From: Caprella mutica
Lineage: Eukaryota > Arthropoda > Malacostraca > Amphipoda > Caprellidae
Direction: 5' to 3'
NCBI GenBank assembly: GCA_947561585.1
Contig: CANNZV010000919.1
Span: forward strand, 21,818-85,817
DNA length: 64,000 nt
In this document: positions 55,759 through 63,314 of the stretch, piece after piece
Position numbering within the stretch: the first letter of the stretch is position 1
How the letters are laid out: the number at the start of each line of letters is the position of its first letter
Notes under the pieces: generated by a model
Told to the model about the DNA's origin: nothing
Seen by the model: only the letters and a program-made list of their open reading frames with translations
The model's database searches: none
Position numbers and translations under genes: made by a program

Positions 55759-55919
55759 AAGTAGTCAGTCAAGTTAATAGTGTCGGGTTCGCTTGAGCGG
55801 ATTTTTCGGCTGCTTTTTTTTAAAAATTCTTGCACCCGTACGGGCGGAATAATTTTTAAGAGAGAGCAGGCGGAAAATAATCCGCGCCAATCCGACAGTA
55901 TTAACTGGACTGACTACTA
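55759..55919. repeat. Long palindromic element, family 1 (copy 3, opposite orientation)
   Basis: Ends AAGTAGTCAGTCAAGTTAAT and reverse complement, inner arms matching GTCGGATTGGCGCGGATTA on the minus strand. At the apex the minus strand has ATTCCGCCCGTACGGGTGCAAG instead of ATTCCGTAGCTCGGCTATGCAAG, a compensated change that creates a small perfect stem CCCGTACGGG. Compared with copies 1 and 2 it is inverted. Confidence 0.82.
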
Positions 55920-56045
55920 AGGAATGGTTCTAAAATAACTTTCCATTCTTACACCATTCCTAATACAACAGCTAAGTAACGAAGAAAAAATAACTCCGCC
56001 ATTTCGACGCGTTTTTTGGTCTTAAGAACGTTGAAAGAATAACAG
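55918..56045. repeat. Mosaic of palindrome arms
   Basis: TAAGGAATGGTTCTAAAATAA is followed after a short interval by TTACACCATTCCTA, a collapsed inverted pair. Farther on CTTAAGAACGTTGAAAGAAT resembles the right arm of the family 3 palindrome. The pieces look like successive insertions and deletions. Confidence 0.45.
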
Positions 56046-56160
56046 TTCTTTTACAATTATTGCAATCGACTGCCTGCCCACAGTTTCAAATGTAGGCAAA
56101 ATAGTGCAAAAATTGAGTTCCTTTACAGAAAAGCAATCCATCTAATCAACAAATTTATCT

Positions 56161-56168
56161 TACCTTTG
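56161..56168 (+). promoter_or_regulatory. Likely -7 box (TACCTTTG) for nth
   Basis: An exact TAxxTTTG match about 50 bp before the nth start codon. No TTG is at a good distance upstream. Confidence 0.5.
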
Positions 56169-56218
56169 GCGGCACTCAAGAAGGAATTCCTAATTAAAAA
56201 AAAACTCCTAATTAGAAT

Positions 56219-56854
56219 ATGACACGCCAAGAGAAAGCGAACGACATAGTCGAGATACTCGAAAAATTATATCCAGAGACCCCCATTCCACTCGACCATC
56301 AAGACCCTTATACCTTATTGGTGGCTGTACTTTTGTCGGCACAATGCACCGACGAACGGGTCAATAAAGTGACGCCTGCCCTCTTCGAATTAGCCAATAA
56401 TCCGAAAGATATGGCGGTGCAAGAAGTTGAAGATATTAAGGCCATTATTCGTCCCTGTGGACTTTCTCCACGCAAATCGAAAGCCATTTCTCAGCTTTCG
56501 CAAATCCTTTTAGATAAGCATGATGGTAAAGTGCCACAAGACTTCGCAGCCTTGGAAGCATTGCCCGGTGTTGGTCACAAAACGGCATCCGTCGTGATGT
56601 CGCAAGCCTTTGGTGTACCTGCTTTTCCGGTCGATACGCACATACATCGCCTTGCCTATCGGTGGACGTTGAGCACTGGCAAAAACGTGGAAAAAACCGA
56701 AAAAGATTTGAAAAAATTGTTTCCTAGAGAGCTATGGAATAAGCTACATTTACAGATTATTTTCTTTGGGCGCGAGTACTGTCCGGCACGTGGACATGAC
56801 CCAAAAGTATGTCCGATATGTAGTGTGTATGGGCGTAAAAGTTTGATGAAATAA
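56219..56854 (+). CDS. nth: Endonuclease III
   Basis: A 211-residue DNA glycosylase/AP lyase that removes oxidised pyrimidines in base excision repair. The helix-hairpin-helix LPGVGHKTA carries catalytic K121, and D139 lies in FPVDTHIHR. The C-terminal Fe-S region reads C188 PARGHDPKV C198 PI C201 and then lacks a fourth Cys (SVYGRKSLMK), in contrast to C-x6-C-x2-C-x5-C of E. coli Nth. It may hold a modified cluster or none. Followed by a family 2 MITE 108 bp downstream. Confidence 0.95.
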   Translation: MTRQEKANDIVEILEKLYPETPIPLDHQDPYTLLVAVLLSAQCTDERVNKVTPALFELANNPKDMAVQEVEDIKAIIRPCGLSPRKSKAISQLSQILLDKHDGKVPQDFAALEALPGVGHKTASVVMSQAFGVPAFPVDTHIHRLAYRWTLSTGKNVEKTEKDLKKLFPRELWNKLHLQIIFFGREYCPARGHDPKVCPICSVYGRKSLMK

Positions 56855-56962
56855 TCCCCTATTAGGCTGCACGTGTATTTGGATACGCGCCCTAAGTATT
56901 ACAAAACGAAAAGCTATCGAAAAGAAGGCTTTTTAGTCGAAAAAAATTAGTGATGAGAATTA

Positions 56963-57095
56963 CAGCAATTCTCGGTTTAAGTAGAAAAGTGGTGTTACCA
57001 GTCATTAATAATAAGAACAGGTATTCATTTACTTTCTACTTTATCGTAAAAAACTGGTAACACCACTCGACATTTACTTAAACCGAGAATCGCTG
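56963..57095. mobile_element. MITE-like palindrome, family 2 copy B
   Basis: 133 bp, ends CAGCAATTCTCGG and the reverse-complement with GAATCGCTG, same orientation as copy A. Flanked by 9-mers TGAGAATTA (56954) and TTAGAATTA (57096), matching at 8 of 9 bases. Its right end is only 18 bp before the sbcD start codon, so the sbcD promoter must be within or beyond the element. Confidence 0.88.
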
Positions 57096-57113
57096 TTAGA
57101 ATTATTCAAAAAT

Positions 57114-58340
57114 ATGAAAATACTGCATACTTCCGACTGGCATTTAGGTCAAAAACTACTCGGTAATCATCGACAGGATGAGCATCAATTGGCATTAGAT
57201 TGGTTGATTGAAAGTATTGAAAAACATGAAGTTGAGGCACTTTTAGTTTCCGGTGATATATTCGATATTTATAACCCGCCTAACTATGCGCGAGAACAGT
57301 ATTTTAGCTTTTTGAAACGCTTAATTGGTAGTACTTGTCGCCATATTATCATCACGGCCGGCAATCATGATAGTCCGACCATGTTGGGCGCATCTAAAGA
57401 GATTTTGCAGTTACTAGATGTCCATGTAATCACTAAAGCGAGTGCTAATATTGAAGATGAAATCGTAGTTTTAAAAGATAAAAATGGAGAGTTGGAAGCC
57501 GTGGTTGCTGCTATTCCTTTTTTGCGTGATGAAGATATTCGTCGAAGTTATGCTGGGCAAACAGATATGGAACGCAGTGAGCGATTGAAAGAAGCAATCT
57601 ATGGTCATTTTGAAGCGGCAGGACAAGCTGTAGAAGCTTATGAAACACATAACATTCCGCTTTTAGCAATGGGGCATTTATACGCAAAAGGTGCAAAAGC
57701 AACTGAAAAACAAGACAATATATATGTCGGAAATATAGAAAATATAGAAGCTAAACAATTTCCTGCTGTTTTTGACTATGTGGCATTAGGGCATATTCAT
57801 CGGCAGCAAGCCTTGAGTGAATTGCAGCAAATTCGGTATAGTGGTTCGCTTATTCCGCTTAGTTTTTCGGAAACAAAAGATGATAAAGTCGCGCTTTTAT
57901 TAGAATTTGAAGGTAAAATTTTGACGCAAATTGAACCGCTCGAAGTGCCTACTTTTCGCCGCCTGAAAACGATAGAAGATACTTTAGAAAATACACTAGT
58001 TCGCTTGACCGAATTCGCGGCAAAAGAACGGCAACTTAGACCCTGGGTAGAAGTTGTTATTGAAACAGATAAACAAATTCCTAATTTATATAGCATGCTT
58101 CAAGACCACATAGCAGACTTGAATTTGGAGTTGTTAAAAATACGGGTCAAACACGATAAAAAGTCCTTAGAAACCGCTACAGATATGGTTGATTTGACTG
58201 CCTTAGACCACTTCGATGTCTTTGAAAAACGCTGCGCGCAATTGGATGTAAAAGAGGAAGAATTGAAGGCTTTAAATATGACTTATAAAGAGTTATCTGA
58301 GAATTGGCAAGCTATTTTAGAGCAGCGATTCTCGGTTTAA
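57114..58340 (+). CDS. sbcD: Exonuclease subunit SbcD (Mre11 type)
   Basis: A 408-residue metallophosphoesterase nuclease that with SbcC (Rad50 type) cuts hairpins and blocked DNA ends. Metal ligands are visible: D8 and H10 in SDWHLG, D48 in SGDIFD, N84 and H85 in AGNHDSP, and later GHIH. It precedes sbcC on the same strand. The last six codons (CAG CGA TTC TCG GTT TAA, 58323-58340) belong to a MITE inserted into the gene. Beyond it the duplicated ATTTTAGAG is followed by GAG AAA and TAG, which would be the earlier end of the gene, two residues after the shared Glu. Confidence 0.95.
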   Translation: MKILHTSDWHLGQKLLGNHRQDEHQLALDWLIESIEKHEVEALLVSGDIFDIYNPPNYAREQYFSFLKRLIGSTCRHIIITAGNHDSPTMLGASKEILQLLDVHVITKASANIEDEIVVLKDKNGELEAVVAAIPFLRDEDIRRSYAGQTDMERSERLKEAIYGHFEAAGQAVEAYETHNIPLLAMGHLYAKGAKATEKQDNIYVGNIENIEAKQFPAVFDYVALGHIHRQQALSELQQIRYSGSLIPLSFSETKDDKVALLLEFEGKILTQIEPLEVPTFRRLKTIEDTLENTLVRLTEFAAKERQLRPWVEVVIETDKQIPNLYSMLQDHIADLNLELLKIRVKHDKKSLETATDMVDLTALDHFDVFEKRCAQLDVKEEELKALNMTYKELSENWQAILEQRFSV

Positions 58341-58455
58341 GTAAATGTCGAGTGGTGTTAGCAGTTTTTTACGATAAAGTAGGCAGTAAATGAATACCCG
58401 TTTTTTAAGATTAATGACTGGTAACACCAATTTCTGCTTAAACCGAGAATTGCTG
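58323..58455. mobile_element. MITE-like palindrome, family 2 copy C, inside the sbcD end
   Basis: 133 bp, starting CAGCGATTCTCGGTTTAAG and ending GAATTGCTG, in the opposite orientation to copies A and B. Exact 9-bp duplication ATTTTAGAG on both sides (58314-58322 and 58456-58464). It supplies the present stop codon of sbcD and separates sbcD from sbcC. Confidence 0.93.
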
Positions 58456-58565
58456 ATTTTAGAGGAGAAATAGACGAGTAATCAATTATATTTAAAAAGG
58501 TATTTTGTAGAAGTCCGATAGCCCATATTCAATCATTCAAAATTCATTCATTCAATCATTGACTC

Positions 58566-61500
58566 TTGAAAATATTAAAAGTAGGCATAAAAAATCTCAA
58601 TTCCTTACGCGAAGAAACCATTATTGACTTCACGGCTAATCCTTTGAATAGCAGTGGTTTATTCGCAATAGTAGGCGATACAGGCGCAGGAAAAACGACG
58701 ATTTTAGATGCTATTACCTTAGCTTTATACAAAAAAACAGCCCGTGGCAGAGAGGATGAAGTGATGACCTTTGGCACAACGGATTGCTATGCAGAAGTGG
58801 AGTATGAAGTTCGTGGCAAACGCTATCGGAGTCGTTATACACGTAGACGGTCGCGCGATAAGGTAGATGGGGCTTTACAAGCTCCTAAAATGGAGATTGC
58901 CCTCTTAGTTGATGGCGATGAAGAGGGGCAAATATTGGCTTCTACTTTACGCGAAGTAGCAGAGAAAGTAGCAACAATTACGAAGCTAGATTATGAACAA
59001 TTTACACGCTCTGTGATGTTAGCGCAAGGTGATTTTGCGGCTTTTTTGTCGGCAAAAGCGGATAAACGGGGCGAGTTATTAGAGCAAATTACGGGCACGC
59101 AAATTTATGGTGATTTATCAAAAGCAGCACATATTAAAGAGCGTACAGAAAAGCAAATACTTAGCAATATAGATGCGCAACTGTCTGGTTATCAACTACT
59201 TAGTAGTGACGATATTAAAGAAAAAAAAGAAGCATTAAGTGTATTAAAAAAAGAAGAAAAAACAACAAAAAAAGAAGTAGATACGCTGCAACAGCAATTG
59301 GATTGGTTGAAAAAAGTAGCTGAATTGACTGCACGGAAAACGAGTTTGGCAAATGCTTTATCTGCTATTAAAACAGAAAAAAATAAACTACAAAGCGATT
59401 TCAAAAAATTAGAATTACACGAAAAAACAGCTCCTTTTCGGGCTGATTTGAAACGCTTGGCAGATAGAGCCTTAGCGGTGAAAGAATTGACAGATAATCG
59501 TATTGCTTATGCTACAAAATTAACGGATTTACAGCGAAAAGCAATTGCTATCCAAACAGAATTGAAAGAAGTAGAAACAGCCGAAAAAACTTTAAAAAAT
59601 TCGCAAGCAACAGAAGAAAAAACATGGCGTAAAGTAGAAGCTTTAGATACGAAAATAGAAGGACAAAAAACGCCCTTACAAGCTTTGCAAAAAGAAGTAA
59701 AAGAGCAAGCAAATGAGCTCGCAGAAATACGTCAAAAACAAAGCCAAAAGACGCAGCAACTAAACACTTTTTCTACGACTTTATCGGAGGCAGCAAGCTG
59801 GCTGAAAACGAATGCAAATTTAGCACAAGTAGAGCAAGATATGCCGCGCATCGATGCCGTATGTGAGGAGATTGAAAAAGGACATCATGCATTGAAAGCA
59901 GTTCGAATTAATAAAGAGACGCAAGCACAGAAAAAAGCGGAAATTAGTCGTATTTATCAGGAAAAAAAAGTAGCCTTAAAAGCAGCACAAAAATCTTTAC
60001 AACAAACTGAAAATCAGTACCTTGCACAAATTCCAGAAGCTTATCCACAAGGACGAAGTGAATTATTAGAACGCTTACATCAAGATATTGAAAAACTGGG
60101 AGAAGGCTCTTTAAAACTGGCAAGGCTGCAAGAATGGAGTGATGCTTACGACGGTATTTTGGAACATTTAAATGACCGAAAAGAAGCGATAGAAAAATTG
60201 GCAAATTATCGCGACCAAATGGACATGCAATACCTCAATTTACACGAAGATTGGGAGGATTTTAAGCAGCGTATTGAAAAGCTCAAAAAGATACATTTAC
60301 AACAGATTTTCTTAAAGAATTATGAAGAAGATAGAAAGCGATTAGCGAAGGGCGAAGCCTGTCCACTTTGTGGTTCAAAAGAACATCCTTTTTGCAATGA
60401 GGATGTCTTACCTTTTGTGGATGAAGCCAAGAATGATTTGGACGCTGCGGAAGCACGAAATGAACGTATTTTTCAGCAGATGAAAAACTATGCGGAAGAA
60501 GTGCGAACGGTGCAGCAACAAATTCAAAATTTTTATGGCTCGCCAGAAAACGACGGCGAACTCCGACAGTCGGAACGACAATTACAAGAATTGGAGCAAA
60601 AAATAGCACAATTGGCACCGGGTTTTGAGTTTGGGTCCTTTTCGGAAGCTCGAAAAGGGCATTTGGCAGAACAGATTGCACTGGTGCAAGAAAATCTAAA
60701 AAAACGCAAAAAAGAACGGGCTGTATTGACGCAATTGAGTGGTGAATTGGAAGCATTGGAACGAACGGTAAAGACCTTGACTAATGAATTTAATGAAGTC
60801 AAAATAACCTTGCAAGTCGCTGAAAATCAATTAGATAACTACAGCAAAATTTTGAAGGAAGGAGAACAAAACTATAATAAAATAATGGCTAATTTGACCA
60901 CTTTATTAGCTACTTATGATTTGACTTTAGGTAAAGGTGTGGTCGAAAAATTGCGGCAGACAGGCATTGCATTTAAAGCAAAAAAAGAACAGCAAACCGA
61001 ATTGGCGCAGCAAATTGCCTTATTACAAAGTGAGCAAAAAGGACAAGCAAAAGCTTTGGCAAAAGCAGAAAAACAATACGAAAAAATAGCCGCTAATTTA
61101 GCGAAAGCAGAAGCCAATTTAGCAACTTTAGTCGAAGAAAGAACCCTCCTTTTTGGTGATAAAAAAGTAGAGAAGGAACGAAAAAATTGGCAGGCAAAAC
61201 TGGCACATATTGAACAACAACTAACAGACTTAAGAACGCAAGCTAAAACGGCTTTAGCGACACAAAAAGATGCAGAAGGTCGCCTAAAAACGACGGAAGA
61301 ACAACTCAAAAAATCGCAAGCCGTGGAGCACGAACAGCGACAAAAATTAATCGAAAAAAGTACGGCGGCGGGCTTCGAAAATTTAGAATTATTGCAAGCG
61401 GCTTTGTTGTCGGATACTATTGCTGAAGGTATTGCAGCAGCTCGAAAAGCATTGCACGAAAAAGAGTTAAAAACGCAACAATTAGTTCAAGAGAACAGCA

Positions 61501-62204
61501 GTAATTTAGAAACAACTACGGCACTTGCATTGACGACACAAGCTGCTGATATACTGCAAGTTACGCACGCCGAAAAAGATTCGCAACGACAACAATTATT
61601 ACAGCAAATAGGCGGTATTAATGCCCAATTGGAAGCGAATAAAGAGCGACAACAATCACAAGAAAAACTTTTGACAAGCAAAGAAAATCAGCAAAAAGAG
61701 TGGATGCGTTGGGAGTTATTACGGCAAGTGATTGGTAGTGGAGATGGGAAAAAGTATCGCTCTTTTGCACAGGGCTTGACCTTGCAAAAACTGGTGCAAT
61801 TAGCGAACCAACATTTAGCGAAACTGGATGGGCGATACATCATTCAAAAGAAGGAAAAATCGGATTTAGATTTGCAAATTATCGACACTTTTCAAGCAGA
61901 TAATTTGCGCTCCATGAACACCCTTTCTGGTGGCGAAAGTTTCTTAGTCAGTCTTGCCCTTGCCCTCGGACTTTCGGACTTGGCAGGCGGTAGCGCGCAC
62001 ATTCGTTCGCTCTTTATCGACGAGGGTTTTGGCACACTGGATGAGTCGACTTTGGATGATGCAATTTCTACCTTAGAATTGCTGCAAACGAGTGGTAAAA
62101 CAATTGGCGTCATTTCGCACGTGAAGGCTTTGAAAGAGCGTATTCATACGCAGATACGGGTGGTGAAGAAAGGGAGTGGGTTTAGTGCGGTGGAGATTGT
62201 ATAG
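58566..62204 (+). CDS. sbcC: Exonuclease subunit SbcC (Rad50 type)
   Basis: A 1212-residue SMC-like ATPase. Walker A GDTGAGKTT starts at residue 37, and long coiled coils (about residues 180-590 and 625-1050) surround a zinc-hook CPLC (C599, C602). The signature LSGGES (residue 1120), Walker B LFIDEGFGTLDE (about residue 1149) and a final His switch SHVKAL follow. It starts at TTG 58566 (KILKVGIKNLNSLREE), since the first in-frame ATG would remove Walker A. The gap of 225 bp to sbcD, most of it the MITE, may disturb coupling with sbcD. Confidence 0.95.
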   Translation: MKILKVGIKNLNSLREETIIDFTANPLNSSGLFAIVGDTGAGKTTILDAITLALYKKTARGREDEVMTFGTTDCYAEVEYEVRGKRYRSRYTRRRSRDKVDGALQAPKMEIALLVDGDEEGQILASTLREVAEKVATITKLDYEQFTRSVMLAQGDFAAFLSAKADKRGELLEQITGTQIYGDLSKAAHIKERTEKQILSNIDAQLSGYQLLSSDDIKEKKEALSVLKKEEKTTKKEVDTLQQQLDWLKKVAELTARKTSLANALSAIKTEKNKLQSDFKKLELHEKTAPFRADLKRLADRALAVKELTDNRIAYATKLTDLQRKAIAIQTELKEVETAEKTLKNSQATEEKTWRKVEALDTKIEGQKTPLQALQKEVKEQANELAEIRQKQSQKTQQLNTFSTTLSEAASWLKTNANLAQVEQDMPRIDAVCEEIEKGHHALKAVRINKETQAQKKAEISRIYQEKKVALKAAQKSLQQTENQYLAQIPEAYPQGRSELLERLHQDIEKLGEGSLKLARLQEWSDAYDGILEHLNDRKEAIEKLANYRDQMDMQYLNLHEDWEDFKQRIEKLKKIHLQQIFLKNYEEDRKRLAKGEACPLCGSKEHPFCNEDVLPFVDEAKNDLDAAEARNERIFQQMKNYAEEVRTVQQQIQNFYGSPENDGELRQSERQLQELEQKIAQLAPGFEFGSFSEARKGHLAEQIALVQENLKKRKKERAVLTQLSGELEALERTVKTLTNEFNEVKITLQVAENQLDNYSKILKEGEQNYNKIMANLTTLLATYDLTLGKGVVEKLRQTGIAFKAKKEQQTELAQQIALLQSEQKGQAKALAKAEKQYEKIAANLAKAEANLATLVEERTLLFGDKKVEKERKNWQAKLAHIEQQLTDLRTQAKTALATQKDAEGRLKTTEEQLKKSQAVEHEQRQKLIEKSTAAGFENLELLQAALLSDTIAEGIAAARKALHEKELKTQQLVQENSSNLETTTALALTTQAADILQVTHAEKDSQRQQLLQQIGGINAQLEANKERQQSQEKLLTSKENQQKEWMRWELLRQVIGSGDGKKYRSFAQGLTLQKLVQLANQHLAKLDGRYIIQKKEKSDLDLQIIDTFQADNLRSMNTLSGGESFLVSLALALGLSDLAGGSAHIRSLFIDEGFGTLDESTLDDAISTLELLQTSGKTIGVISHVKALKERIHTQIRVVKKGSGFSAVEIV

Positions 62205-62355
62205 TTAAAAATGACAAATTAGAAATTCATATTTGATAGCCTCAATAGACTAGACCATAATAGAACAAAACGGCATGATTATAGACAAAAAACAGCTATT
62301 GGTCTAAAGTTTAATTTGTATGGACAACTTTTAGTATATTTGTTCGTCTATTTAG

Positions 62356-62363
62356 TAGCTTTG
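62356..62363 (+). promoter_or_regulatory. Likely -7 box (TAGCTTTG)
   Basis: TAGCTTTG fits TAxxTTTG and lies 26 bp before the start codon at 62389. TTG at 62340 is somewhat close (13-bp spacing), so the assignment is moderate. Confidence 0.5.
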
Positions 62364-62388
62364 CGCCTCAGAAATATCATGTACAATA

Positions 62389-62949
62389 ATGAAAAAGATG
62401 GAAAAAAACCTAAAGGAAATTTTCGGAAACTTCCCCGATTTAGATATAAAAACAGTTGATTTCTTAACCCGTGCACTTTCAAAAGCGAATTTACCGGGCT
62501 TTGATTATTTAGAGTTTAAACAATCGCTAAGTGCTTTGAGTGAAATGCACATGGATGAGGAAATGGCGATTAAATCGACCTTCACGACGGCGAAAATGAT
62601 GGGCTTGACGAAGCATAAATTGGTATCAACTGCCAAACATTATGCACAAGTTTTGGATAAAGAAAAAACGCAATTTGATGCCGCTTTACTTAATCAAACC
62701 TCTAAGCGTGTAGAAGGCAAAAAAGCGGATATTATTCGTTTGAAAGAACAGGTGGAAAAGTGGCGCGAACAAGTAGCAAAACTGGAAGCACAGATTGACA
62801 AATCGCAACGTACGATTGACGAGGCAGACGAAATTATCCGTAAAGAACAAGAAAAAATTGAGGCGACACGCGCCAACTTTGAAAATACGTACTCCAATAT
62901 TTTGGGGCAAATTAAAAATGATTTGACGAAGATAAATGAACTTATTTAG
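62389..62949 (+). CDS. Coiled-coil protein of unknown function
   Basis: A 186-residue soluble protein. The first 90 residues are predicted helical with a GFDYLEFKQSLSALSEMHMDEE segment, and the last 85 residues are a continuous heptad coiled coil (IIRLKEQVEKWREQVAKLEAQI). An internal ATG at residue 4 is an alternative start. The next gene on the same strand also encodes a coiled-coil protein with a membrane anchor, so the two may act together, although a MITE and its own promoter-like box lie between them. No family is recognised. Confidence 0.72.
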   Translation: MKKMEKNLKEIFGNFPDLDIKTVDFLTRALSKANLPGFDYLEFKQSLSALSEMHMDEEMAIKSTFTTAKMMGLTKHKLVSTAKHYAQVLDKEKTQFDAALLNQTSKRVEGKKADIIRLKEQVEKWREQVAKLEAQIDKSQRTIDEADEIIRKEQEKIEATRANFENTYSNILGQIKNDLTKINELI

Positions 62950-62994
62950 GATTGTATATTGATTATTGTATATTCTATATGATGCATACTTAGA

Positions 62995-63128
62995 CAGCGA
63001 TTCTCGGTTTAAGTAAATGTCGAGTGGTGTTACCAGTTTTTTACGATAAAGTAGGCAGTAAATGAATACCCGTTTTTTAAGATTAATGACTGGTAACACC
63101 ACTTTTCTACTTAAACCGAGATTTGCTG
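62995..63128. mobile_element. MITE-like palindrome, family 2 copy D
   Basis: 134 bp, CAGCGATTCTCGGTTTAAG to GAGATTTGCTG, same orientation as copy C. Exact 9-bp duplication ATACTTAGA (62986-62994 and 63129-63137). It lies 45 bp after the coiled-coil gene stop. Confidence 0.93.
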
Positions 63129-63203
63129 ATACTTAGATGAATAGACAAAATAATTCCTAAGCAATTTATTCTTCTGATAATCAGAATGTTATGATTTTTT
63201 ATT

Positions 63204-63211
63204 TAACTTTG
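63204..63211 (+). promoter_or_regulatory. Likely -7 box (TAACTTTG)
   Basis: TAACTTTG fits TAxxTTTG, about 104 bp before the ATG of the last gene and after the MITE. Confidence 0.45.
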
Positions 63212-63314
63212 CTACTCGAAAAATCAATGACTATTTCCACGATATTAGCTTTTTAGTAAAAGTGTATTCTCTAAAATCTAATGTCTAAAATCTTAAAAAA
63301 AATACTACACTAAT

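Larger units (their letters stand above)
55727..56218. other. Spacer dominated by palindromic elements
   Basis: The gap contains the family 1 palindrome (55759-55919) and a mosaic of GGAATGGTTC-type arms (55918-56045). The last 170 bp hold the likely promoter of nth (TACCTTTG at 56161). Confidence 0.55.
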
